Source: Hahella sp. KA22
Lineage (GTDB): Bacteria; Pseudomonadota; Gammaproteobacteria; Pseudomonadales; Oleiphilaceae
DNA: 64,000 bases
Direction: 5' to 3'
NCBI RefSeq assembly: GCF_004135205.1
Contig: NZ_CP035490.1
Location: 3,365,501-3,429,500 of the forward strand
Below are positions 56,679 through 64,000 of the stretch, piece by piece. The translations under genes were made by a program, and so were the position numbers. The notes beneath the pieces were generated by a model. The model searched no databases. It was given only the letters and a program-made list of their open reading frames with translations, and had not been told where the DNA came from. Each line of letters begins with the position of its first letter. The stretch's first letter is position 1.

Positions 56679-57902
56679 ATGGCAGCATTTGATTTTAAAG
56701 CCCTGGACCAAAAGGGGCGTCCGCAAAAAGGCGTTCTTGAAGCGGATAGCGCCCGTCAGGTCAGGCAGCAGATTCGAGATAAAGGCTGGACGCCGCTGGA
56801 AGTCACCCAGGCGTCTGACAAGCAGAGCAACAAAAATGGCGGAGGCGGCTTTCGTCCTCGCGGCAGTCGGCTTAGCGCCTCTGATTTGGCGCTGCTGACT
56901 CGTCAGATCGCCACACTGATTCAGTCCGGCATTCCAGTAGAGGAAACGCTGAGCGCAGTGGCTTCGCAAAGCGAAAAAGCCAAGGTCAGAAGTATGATGC
57001 TGGCGGTGCGCGCGAAGGTGCTGGAGGGGTATTCCCTGGCGGACAGCCTCAACGAATTCCCCAGCGCATTTCCGGAGCTTTACCGTTCAACGGTAGCGGC
57101 GGGCGAGCACGCAGGTCATTTGGATCTGGTGTTGAATCGTCTGGCGGACTACACCGAGCAGCGGCAGATGAGTCGGCAGAAAATTCAGCTGGCCGCCATC
57201 TACCCTGTGATTCTTACATTCGTGGCGTTTGGTATCGTCGGCTTTTTGCTGGGTTACGTCGTACCCGACATCATCAAGGTGTTTGTCAGTAAAGGGCAGG
57301 AGCTGCCTGCGTTGACTCAGGTGATTCTGGCGTTGAGCGATTTCGTCGCCAGCTATGCGCTGCTTATTGTGGCCGCTTTGATCATCGCCTTCTTTTCCTT
57401 CACCTATGCGATGAAAAAAGAAGGCTTCCGACTTCAGGTGCACCGGCAATTGCTGCACCTTCCCTTCACCGCGAAGATGTCGCGGGGAGTCAATACCGCC
57501 CGTTTCGCCAGTACTCTCAGCATACTCAACAGCAGCGGCGTGCCGCTGGTGGACGCCATGCGCATCGCTGGAGAGGTGTTGAGCAATCAATGGCTGAAAC
57601 TACGGGTCGCCGAAGCGGCGCAGAAAGTGCGGGAAGGCGGCAGTCTGTACAAGTGCCTGGAGCAGACCGGTTATTTTCCGCCGATGATGATTCATATGAT
57701 CGCCAGCGGCGAGGCCAGTGGCGAGTTGGGGGAAATGCTGGAAAGGACCGCCAGCAGCCAGGAAAACGATCTGCAAAGCCGCATCGCAACGATGGTCGGA
57801 CTGTTCGAGCCCTTGATGCTTTTGGTCATGGGCGGCGTCGTATTGATCATCGTTATGGCGATCATGTTGCCGATTTTGAGCATGAGCGATCTGGTTGGTT
57901 AA
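56679..57902 (+). CDS. gspF: Type II secretion inner-membrane protein GspF
   Basis: Polytopic platform protein of 407 aa. It has two T2SSF helical domains (residues 70-190 and 275-395), each followed by hydrophobic TM segments (about 172-190, 222-245 and the C-terminal IVMAIMLPILSM). Conserved segments: LTRQIATLIQSGIPVEETLSAV, ELYRSTVAAGEHAGHLDLVL and the second-domain LPLVDAMRIAGEVLSN-type region (VPLVDAMRIAG). It sits 84 bp after gspE and 41 bp before gspG. Confidence 0.96.
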   Translation: MAAFDFKALDQKGRPQKGVLEADSARQVRQQIRDKGWTPLEVTQASDKQSNKNGGGGFRPRGSRLSASDLALLTRQIATLIQSGIPVEETLSAVASQSEKAKVRSMMLAVRAKVLEGYSLADSLNEFPSAFPELYRSTVAAGEHAGHLDLVLNRLADYTEQRQMSRQKIQLAAIYPVILTFVAFGIVGFLLGYVVPDIIKVFVSKGQELPALTQVILALSDFVASYALLIVAALIIAFFSFTYAMKKEGFRLQVHRQLLHLPFTAKMSRGVNTARFASTLSILNSSGVPLVDAMRIAGEVLSNQWLKLRVAEAAQKVREGGSLYKCLEQTGYFPPMMIHMIASGEASGELGEMLERTASSQENDLQSRIATMVGLFEPLMLLVMGGVVLIIVMAIMLPILSMSDLVG

Positions 57903-57943
57903 AATACACATCAATAAAAGAAGTAATGTTACAGAGGGAAAAA

Positions 57944-58393
57944 ATGAAACCTAAAGCGTCATTCAAAACCAGGAAATCCGTACAGGGCTTCACCCTGATC
58001 GAAATCATGGTTGTATTGGTTATCCTTGGATTGCTGGTGGCTGCTGTAGCGCCCAAAATTTTGGGACGCGCTGACCAGGCGAAAGTGACGACCACGCAAA
58101 CCAACATCAAAACCATCAGCAATGCTCTGAATATGTACAAGCTGGATAACTATAATTTTCCCAGCAGTGAGCAGGGCGTTGAAGCGCTGGTGAGCAAACC
58201 GTCCGGTTTCCCGGAAGCGAAAAACTGGAACCCGGAAGGCTATATCGACAAGCTGCCTGTTGACGGTTGGCAGAGAGAATTCGTTTATATTTCTCCCGGC
58301 ACTCATGGCCCGTTTGATCTGTATTCATTGGGCGCTGACGGTAAAGAAGGCGGCGAAGGTTACGACGCCGACATCACCAACTGGGATAAATAA
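57944..58393 (+). CDS. gspG: Major pseudopilin GspG
   Basis: Major pseudopilin of 149 aa. The prepilin leader is cleaved after G15 (VQG|FTLIEIMVVLV, with Glu at +5), followed by the long hydrophobic helix. The C-terminal globular domain has the conserved NWNPEGYIDKLPVDGW and calcium-loop-like SLGADGKEGGEGYDADI segments. The start at 57944 has AGAGGGA upstream; the open frame extends back into gspF and is not used. Confidence 0.97.
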   Translation: MKPKASFKTRKSVQGFTLIEIMVVLVILGLLVAAVAPKILGRADQAKVTTTQTNIKTISNALNMYKLDNYNFPSSEQGVEALVSKPSGFPEAKNWNPEGYIDKLPVDGWQREFVYISPGTHGPFDLYSLGADGKEGGEGYDADITNWDK

Positions 58394-58440
58394 CCGATGC
58401 GCCGTCTCTGCGTCAGGGGCGGCGATTGGATAGAGACACT

Positions 58441-58995
58441 ATGAAGCGCGCTCACAAAGGTTTTACGCTGATTGAAATACTGGTCGTGCTGGTCATTATC
58501 TCGGTAATGGTCGGCATGGTCACGTTGGTGGTCAGTGGTAATCGTGAGCGCAGAGAGCTGGAAAATGAGGCCAGAAAACTGCTGGCCATCATGCAGATGA
58601 CCTCCGACGAAGCCATCTTCCAGAACGTGGACATTGGGTTGCGACTTGATGACCACGGCTATGCGTTCATGGGATTTGACGATACGGCGCTTGCCTGGAT
58701 TGAATTGCCGCAGGATTTTTTGAAAGAAAGGGACCTGCCTGAGTGGGTGGTTTTGGACTTTGACAAAAAGAACAAAGAAATTGAGCTGAAAAACAAGGAC
58801 GAAGGCAAGAAAGACAAGAAGGACGACAAAGACAAGAAATTCCTCCCTCAAATTCTGTTTTTGTCCAGCGGGGAAAATACCCCGGTCAACATTGAGTTGA
58901 AGCTGAAAAGTAATGAAGAAATTAAGTTCATCATCAAGTCCGATGGGTTGAACGGATTTGAGTTGAAAGGGCCGGCGGATGATGAAGATGCTTAA
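58441..58995 (+). CDS. gspH: Minor pseudopilin GspH
   Basis: Minor pseudopilin of 184 aa with leader MKRAHKG|FTLIEILVV (Glu at +5). The globular part starts with the conserved ENEARKLLAIMQMTSDEAIF helix, then beta-rich sequence. Residues 109-133 form a Lys/Asp/Glu-rich stretch (KKNKEIELKNKDEGKK, then DKKDDKDKKF) between beta strands that I do not associate with typical GspH. Start at 58441 by the leader; a TTG 15 bp earlier would add five residues. It overlaps gspI by 17 bp. Confidence 0.9.
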   Translation: MKRAHKGFTLIEILVVLVIISVMVGMVTLVVSGNRERRELENEARKLLAIMQMTSDEAIFQNVDIGLRLDDHGYAFMGFDDTALAWIELPQDFLKERDLPEWVVLDFDKKNKEIELKNKDEGKKDKKDDKDKKFLPQILFLSSGENTPVNIELKLKSNEEIKFIIKSDGLNGFELKGPADDEDA

Positions 58996-59392
58996 ACCGT
59001 TGCGGCGTTCGCCGCGAAGCCGTGCAAAAGGTTTTACGCTACTGGAAGTGCTGGTGGCGTTGCTTATTTTTTCGATCAGCGTCGCTGCCTTGGTGCGCGG
59101 CATGACTCAAATTGTGAAGCAGACGGAGCAGTTGGAGCTAAAAACCTTCGCCGCCTGGATTGCAGACAATGAATACACAGAGCTCGCCATCGCGGAAAAC
59201 TTTCCCGCCGTTGGCGAGAAGAAGAAAACGATAGAGTACGCCAGCCGTACCTGGCGCGTTGTTGAAAAAGTCATCGCGACGCCGAACCCCCAGATGAGAA
59301 AAGTGGAAATTCAGGTCCTGATCGCCGATACGGCGAATCTGTCGGAAAGGCAGATTATCTCGGTCACCTCGTTTATAGGTAATAACTCCTGA
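58979..59392 (+). CDS. gspI: Minor pseudopilin GspI
   Basis: Minor pseudopilin of 137 aa, part of the tip complex with GspJ and GspK. Cleavage is after G18 in RAKG|FTLLEVLVALLIFSISV, with Glu at +5. The globular part contains AWIADNEYTELAIAENFP and ASRTWRVVEKVIATPNPQM, as in GspI. It overlaps the end of gspH and its stop touches gspJ (TGATG). Confidence 0.95.
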   Translation: MMKMLKPLRRSPRSRAKGFTLLEVLVALLIFSISVAALVRGMTQIVKQTEQLELKTFAAWIADNEYTELAIAENFPAVGEKKKTIEYASRTWRVVEKVIATPNPQMRKVEIQVLIADTANLSERQIISVTSFIGNNS

Positions 59393-60216
59393 TGTCTCCC
59401 GCAGTCATGTCGTCACAACCCGCCGCAGTAAAAACCCGCTCCCGGGAACGGGGCTTTACCTTGCTGGAGGTGCTGATCGCCGTCACCATCACGGCGATTA
59501 TCGGCACGGCCGCGTTTCAGTTTTTGGGGCAGGGGATACGCAACAAAAAGAATCTGGAGACCAAGAGCGAGTCTTTGGAAGAAATTCAAAAGGCGCAGCG
59601 GGTGCTGGAAGGGGACCTCGGTCAAATTGTCGCCCGTAGCGTACGCGGGGAATATGGCGATGAATTTTATTCCGTCACTAATCTGAATGCGCTGAAGCTG
59701 ATTGAGTTTTCCCGCACGGGTTGGCGCGATACTAACGATCTGCTGGAGCTGATTACGGAAGATGAAGAGGAAATCAGTCGCCGCAGTAATCTGCAGCGGG
59801 TTTCCTATGAGCTGGAAGAGAATACGCTGTATCGGGAGTACTGGGAGGTCATGGACCGGGCGCAGGACTCTCAGCCGCTGAAGCAGCGTCTGCTGACGCA
59901 TGTCAAATCCGTGAAATTCAGATTTATGGACAAAGACAACCAGTGGCATAACGAATGGCCGACGGAAGACATGTTGACCAATCAGAACGAGCCCGCCTAT
60001 TTGAAAGTGCCTAAAGCGCTGGAAATTACCCTGGATCATGAAAAGTTCGGCAGCATCCGGCGCATATATCAAGTGGCGGGTTGGGCTGAGATTAAGGATA
60101 CCGCCAATGGCGGTGGTAATGGCGGCACTTCTGGAGGCGGCAGCGGCGGTAATAACTCCGGTGGCGATAAACCCGATCCCAATCATGGCGGCGGCTCAGG
60201 TAGCGGTCGTGGTTAG
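59392..60216 (+). CDS. gspJ: Minor pseudopilin GspJ with Gly-rich tail
   Basis: Minor pseudopilin of 274 aa with leader ending RERG|FTLLEVLIAVTITAIIG (Glu at +5). Its globular part contains LEEIQKAQRVLEGDLGQIVARSVRG and ends near EITLDHEKFGSIRRIYQ. The last 37 residues are Gly/Ser/Asn-rich (NGGGNGGTSGGGSGG, then DKPDPNHGGGSGSGRG), beyond the normal GspJ length. The start overlaps the gspI stop codon. Its end overlaps the gspK start by about 30 bp. Confidence 0.93.
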   Translation: MSPAVMSSQPAAVKTRSRERGFTLLEVLIAVTITAIIGTAAFQFLGQGIRNKKNLETKSESLEEIQKAQRVLEGDLGQIVARSVRGEYGDEFYSVTNLNALKLIEFSRTGWRDTNDLLELITEDEEEISRRSNLQRVSYELEENTLYREYWEVMDRAQDSQPLKQRLLTHVKSVKFRFMDKDNQWHNEWPTEDMLTNQNEPAYLKVPKALEITLDHEKFGSIRRIYQVAGWAEIKDTANGGGNGGTSGGGSGGNNSGGDKPDPNHGGGSGSGRG

Positions 60217-61246
60217 TGGCGGAAATCGCGGGCTGCGCAAGCAGTCCGGCATAGCGGCGCTTATCGTTATCTTCATCGTCGCGCTTGTGATGGTGCTGGT
60301 GGCCGGCCTCTTTAACATTCATTACCTGGATATCCGGCGCACCTCCAATATTCTGGAGCAAGACCAGGCGAAGATGTACGCCCTGGCGGCGGAAACCTAC
60401 GCCAGAACCATTCTGCGTGAGGACTTCGCTCAGGATAAGAAAGCCAACAAAATGGTGGACCACGAGGTCGATAACACCGATGAGCCTTGGGGGCAGTACG
60501 CGATTCAAATTCCCATCGACACCAATGTCGGTATTCAGGGGCAAATCGACGATCTCATGGGACGCTTCAATATTAATAGTCTGGTCACCAATAAAAACGG
60601 CGCCAGCGCAGTCAACAAAGAAGCGGTGCAGCAGTTTGAGCGTTTGTTAAGTTCATTAAAAGACATCAATCCAGATGTGACGGCGGAGAAATTCGTAGAT
60701 TGGATTGACGCGGATGATCAGATCTATCAGCTCAAAGGCGCGGAAGAAGAAACTTACCTGCTCAAAAAGCCGCCATATCGCGCCGCAAACTCGTATTTCA
60801 ATGATATATCGGAATTTTGGCTGATCGACGGCATGGACGCGGCGACTTATAAAGAGCTTAAAAAGTTTGTGGCGATTCTGCCCAACAGCTCTGGCATGCT
60901 AAATGTGAACACCGCGCCGGCGGAAGTGTTGATGGCGTATATTCCCGGGCTGGATAAACAGACTGCGGATAAGATCGTCGACATTCGCAAAGAGGAAGGG
61001 CATTTCGCTGATGTGAATCAGTTTCTTTCTCTGGCTGAACTAGCGGGCAAGAAGGATATACCCAAGAAATTGTTCAGAGTAAATAGTGAGTATTTTCAAG
61101 CGACGTTGCGCGCTATTTTTAATGAACGGACAACGCGGTTAATATCTATAATTCATCGTGACGCTGAAGAAGGTAACACCAGCGTTTTGCGACGGGATTT
61201 TGGTAAAAAAGAAGACATTACCAAGGAAGTGTATGTTCCCAAATAA
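60185..61246 (+). CDS. gspK: Minor pseudopilin GspK
   Basis: Large minor pseudopilin of 353 aa that caps the pseudopilus tip. The leader ends near KQSG|IAALIVIFIVALVMVLVAG and lacks Glu at +5, as usual for GspK. The globular domain has the N-terminal conserved QAKMYALAAETYARTILRED, then FVDWIDADDQIYQL and a comEA-like ADKIVDIRKEEGHFADVNQF helix-hairpin segment. The ATG at 60185 overlaps gspJ by 32 bp; a GTG at 60209 next to the gspJ stop is an alternative start. Confidence 0.92.
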   Translation: MAAAQVAVVVSGGNRGLRKQSGIAALIVIFIVALVMVLVAGLFNIHYLDIRRTSNILEQDQAKMYALAAETYARTILREDFAQDKKANKMVDHEVDNTDEPWGQYAIQIPIDTNVGIQGQIDDLMGRFNINSLVTNKNGASAVNKEAVQQFERLLSSLKDINPDVTAEKFVDWIDADDQIYQLKGAEEETYLLKKPPYRAANSYFNDISEFWLIDGMDAATYKELKKFVAILPNSSGMLNVNTAPAEVLMAYIPGLDKQTADKIVDIRKEEGHFADVNQFLSLAELAGKKDIPKKLFRVNSEYFQATLRAIFNERTTRLISIIHRDAEEGNTSVLRRDFGKKEDITKEVYVPK

Positions 61247-61313
61247 GGACAGGATCAGTTTCTGGCTTTCCGTCGCGGGACTGTTCGGAAGAAAATAATT
61301 AAATGTGTGAATT

Positions 61314-62603
61314 ATGACCATCAAGTTATTTGTTAGACCGATTCCGGTCACCCAAGCCGCCGCCACAGCGCTGGAATGGGCGTTGTATAGTTATACGGGC
61401 GAGCGGATCGGTTCCGGAAGGGCTGACGACGCCGAAGAGCTGATGCAGTTGGTGGCTCAGCACGATCTGCAGGATGTCTGGGTGCAGTATGTTTTGCCCG
61501 CCTCTCATTTTACCTTCACGGTCGCCCATGTCGCCGCCAAGCAGGCGCGCTATGTACAGCAGGCGTTGCCCTTCGCCATAGAAGAAGCCATTGCGGAAGA
61601 CGTTGAGTCCATGCATTTGGTGACCGGCGAGCGTATCGGCAAGGAAGAGTATCCGGTGCTGGTCATTCGTCGGGAACGGATGGACCGTTGGTTTGAGGCC
61701 GCCAGTGCGCTGGAGTTTCCGCTGCACGGTATGTATGTGGACGCGCAAATGTGCCCAGGCGAAGAGGGCGCGTTAACGGTGCTGTTTGACGGCGATGAAG
61801 TGTTGCTGTTTCAGCCCGGACTGGTGTGTATGCGCACCCATCATGAAAACCTGTTGCCCTACCTGGAAATTTGTGCGCGCAGCCGCGCTTCTTCTGAGGA
61901 TGCTGAAGCGCCGGCGTGGAATATCCGTGTGCTGACGCCGGAAGATCAAAAAGAAAAGCTGGGCGTTTTGCTGGCGCAAATCGAGCACGTTGACGGCGCG
62001 ATCGTACAAATGGAGACTTTCTCCGTACCGTCCTTCGACTTGCTGTGCGAATCCTTTTTCAACACCAGCCATGCCGCCAACCTATGCCAGGGCCCCTATG
62101 CGATCAAAGAAAGCAGCGGTTCGTCCGGCATCGGCAAGTGGTGGCCTGTTGCGGCGGTCGCGGCGGGATGGTTCGCCATTCAGGTCGGTCTGGACCTGAC
62201 CCAAGGGTTTATGTACCAGAAGCAGGCGGACGAATACGACCAGCAAATGGTCAAACTGTACCGCTCGCTATATCCCAATGAGAAAAACGTGAGTAGCCCG
62301 AAGCGACAAATGGAAGGCAAACTGCGTAACGCCAGCAACACGGGCGGCGGAGGCTTTTTACAATTGCTGGGAGAGGCTGGCTATCAACTGTCCGTGCAGC
62401 CCGGCAAGCAGAATATGGGCTTCAACAACCTCCAGTTCAGCAACCAGCGCGGCGAGCTCGCGGTGGAAGTGAAAGCCCCCTCTTTGGACCAGCTGGATCG
62501 CTACAAGCAGGCGCTGGTGCAGTCGGGTTATCAGGTGGACATCGGCTCTGCGATCAAAGAGCCCAGTGGCGTCCGCGGCAAGATTACCATTAAGGGGAGC
62601 TAA
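61314..62603 (+). CDS. gspL: Type II secretion protein GspL
   Basis: Bitopic inner-membrane protein of 429 aa that anchors GspE. The cytoplasmic actin-like domain (residues 1-270) contains WVQYVLPASHFTFTVAHVAAK and ALPFAIEEAIAEDVESMHLV. One TM segment follows (about 280-298, WWPVAAVAAGWFAIQVGLDL), then a periplasmic ferredoxin-like domain ending in VQSGYQVDIGSAIKEPSGVRG. It is 3 bp upstream of gspM. Confidence 0.94.
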   Translation: MTIKLFVRPIPVTQAAATALEWALYSYTGERIGSGRADDAEELMQLVAQHDLQDVWVQYVLPASHFTFTVAHVAAKQARYVQQALPFAIEEAIAEDVESMHLVTGERIGKEEYPVLVIRRERMDRWFEAASALEFPLHGMYVDAQMCPGEEGALTVLFDGDEVLLFQPGLVCMRTHHENLLPYLEICARSRASSEDAEAPAWNIRVLTPEDQKEKLGVLLAQIEHVDGAIVQMETFSVPSFDLLCESFFNTSHAANLCQGPYAIKESSGSSGIGKWWPVAAVAAGWFAIQVGLDLTQGFMYQKQADEYDQQMVKLYRSLYPNEKNVSSPKRQMEGKLRNASNTGGGGFLQLLGEAGYQLSVQPGKQNMGFNNLQFSNQRGELAVEVKAPSLDQLDRYKQALVQSGYQVDIGSAIKEPSGVRGKITIKGS

Positions 62604-62606
62604 GCA

Positions 62607-63131
62607 ATGGGAAGCATGCAGCAACTTAAAAAGATCCCCGCCGTGGGCAAGGGCCTGAGCTGGTTTTACGGCCTGTCGCAGCGTGATCAGACTGCTCTGA
62701 AGTGGATGGTTCTGGTCGTAGCGGCGTTCAGTGTTTACATGTTTGTATGGGCTCCGGTGCAGGACTTTGTCGAGAGTTCAAAGAACAGCGCGGAAGCGTC
62801 GCACGAGTCTTTGACCTGGATGAAAGAAAACGAGGCCCGCGCGCGCGCCTCTTCGCGCCAAGGCGGCTCTGGAAAAGGTTCTATTTCCGGAGGTCAGTCG
62901 TTGTTGTCCACCGTCGGCAGCAGTGCGCGCAAGTTTGGGCTGGAGTTACAGCGCTTCGAGCCGCGCGGCGAAGACAAGGTCAATGTGTGGCTGGATAAAG
63001 TTTCGTTCAACCAACTGATGTTGTGGCTGGGCGAGCTTGAAAAGAACTATGGCGTCGCGGTTGAACAGATCACCGTAGATAAAGCCGATGCGCCCGGAGT
63101 TGTCAGCTCCAGGCTTTCCTTAAGCATTTAA
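62607..63131 (+). CDS. gspM: Type II secretion protein GspM
   Basis: Small inner-membrane protein of 174 aa. One N-terminal TM segment (about residues 34-50, MVLVVAAFSVYMFVWAPV) is followed by a coiled stretch and a ferredoxin-like periplasmic domain ending LEKNYGVAVEQITVDKADAPG. It pairs with GspL. A Ser/Gly-rich link (SSRQGGSGKGSISGGQS) lies between helix and domain. It is the last gene of the operon; no gspN is present. Confidence 0.92.
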   Translation: MGSMQQLKKIPAVGKGLSWFYGLSQRDQTALKWMVLVVAAFSVYMFVWAPVQDFVESSKNSAEASHESLTWMKENEARARASSRQGGSGKGSISGGQSLLSTVGSSARKFGLELQRFEPRGEDKVNVWLDKVSFNQLMLWLGELEKNYGVAVEQITVDKADAPGVVSSRLSLSI

Positions 63132-63508
63132 TCTCTTTATTATCAGTGGATGCGGCTGTTTTCATCGGCCGCTGACGCTATCCGGAAAATTCGTCAGAAT
63201 TCAGATAACGAACCCATTTTATTGACTGGCGCAAGGACGCGTCAGCGGGTTGTATAACCCGAAGCCCAGGGGCGGGAACATTCCTCTTTGGGCATGCGTT
63301 AAAACGATTAGGGAAGTGGTTTTTAATGCTGGAGCAGTAAAAGGAACGACAGCAGTAATACAGTCGGCAAGCGCCTGGAGAGACCCCTGCGGGTAACGGT
63401 GCGTCTGGCCGGTATTAACCGGCTTGGGCCTGTAGAACGCCTGTTCAGCGCGCTTGGAAGTACAAATATAAAAATAATGATACTTTCTAGCTCTCAGGAG
63501 ACCATAAA
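63132..63508. other. Intergenic region after the gsp operon
   Basis: About 377 bp with no supported gene. Three short stems are present: GCGGC/GCCGC (63152-63156, 63168-63172), CGGGTT/AACCCG (63246-63251, 63256-63261) and GCCGGT/ACCGGC (63408-63413, 63418-63423). None has a clear U-tract. CAGGAG at 63495-63500 is the ribosome site of the next gene. Confidence 0.5.
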
Positions 63509-64000
63509 ATGACTGGGGACCTCGTCGCTGACACTGCTTTGGTGCGCTTGGACAGAAGCGCGTTGTCTGAAGCAAAGTCCATTCTGTTTCATGCATACCG
63601 CCATGAACCTACCTTTCAGTATTTATTTGATTCTTCCCGCCCCGGTTATGACCAAAGAGTTCGCGCCACCATCCGTGAAGGGTTGGAGCTGCACTTTGCG
63701 CACAATCAGGATGCGCTTGGGCTGGTGGATGAGGATACGCTGGTTGCGGTCGCATTTATTGGCAGCCCGGAAGCCAGGTTCAGTCTCGCCGATCAACTGA
63801 ACTGGCGCATCAGAATGATGCTGACCGCGGGTTTGTCCTCCACCAAACGTTATATCGACTATCACGAGCAGGTGCACGCCTGTTTGCCGAAAGACACCCA
63901 TCACCACTTGCCTTTTATTGGTGTGCACCCCAAATACCAGAGTAAGGGATACGGACGTATGTTGATGCAGGTGATTGAAGGCATCTGCCGGGAAAGTCCT
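63509..64000 (+). CDS. GNAT-family N-acetyltransferase, 3'-truncated by window edge
   Basis: Open frame of 164 codons to the end of the window without a stop. The ATG at 63509 has CAGGAG 8 bp upstream. Near the end, LPFIGVHPKYQSKGYGRMLM is the GNAT motif A with the QSKGYG acetyl-CoA pyrophosphate loop. An N-terminal AYRHEPTFQYLFD segment is typical for longer single-domain acetyltransferases. The C-terminal part (motif B) lies outside the window. Acceptor unknown. Confidence 0.88.
   Translation, partial: MTGDLVADTALVRLDRSALSEAKSILFHAYRHEPTFQYLFDSSRPGYDQRVRATIREGLELHFAHNQDALGLVDEDTLVAVAFIGSPEARFSLADQLNWRIRMMLTAGLSSTKRYIDYHEQVHACLPKDTHHHLPFIGVHPKYQSKGYGRMLMQVIEGICRESP

Noticed and set aside
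63219-63596. Minus-strand open frame of 125 codons after gspM
   Set aside because: Overlaps the start of the acetyltransferase gene, which has a clear ribosome site and GNAT motif.

Overview
The window is a chromosomal segment of a gammaproteobacterium, moderately GC-rich with AT-richer islands. A marine Hahella-like or related Oceanospirillales/Pseudomonas-grade organism fits best. Supporting signs are a complete liu (leucine/isovalerate) operon headed by a MerR-type LiuR, an etfBA/ETF-QO divergon with a PsrA-like palindrome, a type II secretion operon and a secreted AA10 polysaccharide monooxygenase. The genus is an inference. No rRNA, tRNA, insertion sequence or CRISPR array was seen.

Layout. 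Positions 1-5.1 kb hold an RND efflux permease (cut by the window edge) with its response regulator and histidine kinase. A c-di-GMP phosphodiesterase-type EAL protein and a BaiN/HI0933-type flavoprotein follow. Positions 7.9-13.4 kb are an AT-richer accessory stretch: a YkuD-like protein, a lipoprotein, a TerB-like/BRCT protein, a solute-binding-like protein, two unknowns and an acetyltransferase. Positions 13.5-20.2 kb carry an aldo/keto reductase with a divergent AraC regulator, an MscS channel, and a run of minus-strand genes (DUF2141, peroxiredoxin-like, epimerase, secreted unknown). Positions 20.7-26.6 kb carry the LPMO, a Fur-box-controlled unknown, a host-attachment-family protein, an HD protein beside a nucleotidyltransferase-like protein, and a TVP38-family membrane protein. 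The last of these is translationally coupled to a glycosidase-like protein and a GT4 glycosyltransferase (to 30.1 kb).

The most notable locus is 30.4-37.4 kb. It is a three-protein retron-like system: a WGR plus HEAT/ARM-repeat protein of 1043 aa, a winged-helix/SWIM zinc-finger protein, and a retron-type reverse transcriptase. Between the last two genes lies a non-coding stretch with a perfect 15-bp long-range inverted repeat (a1/a2, 35295-35309 with 35510-35524) enclosing a 72-nt msd-like hairpin. The gene content matches what I recall as retron type XIII (ARM + WH-SWIM + RT). The RT carries a proline/glutamine-rich linker and a C-terminal membrane segment that I do not associate with ordinary retron RTs.

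Positions 37.5-52.7 kb contain an amino-acid racemase, a lipoprotein, ETF-QO, etfB-etfA, acetoacetyl-CoA synthetase and liuE-D-C-B-A-R. Together these take isovaleryl-CoA to acetoacetyl-CoA, with electrons passed through ETF and ETF-QO to quinone. Positions 52.9-63.1 kb contain a LapG-type periplasmic protease, a divergently oriented GspC-like protein without an evident PDZ domain, and gspE-F-G-H-I-J-K-L-M. gspD is not in the window. The window ends inside an acetyltransferase gene.
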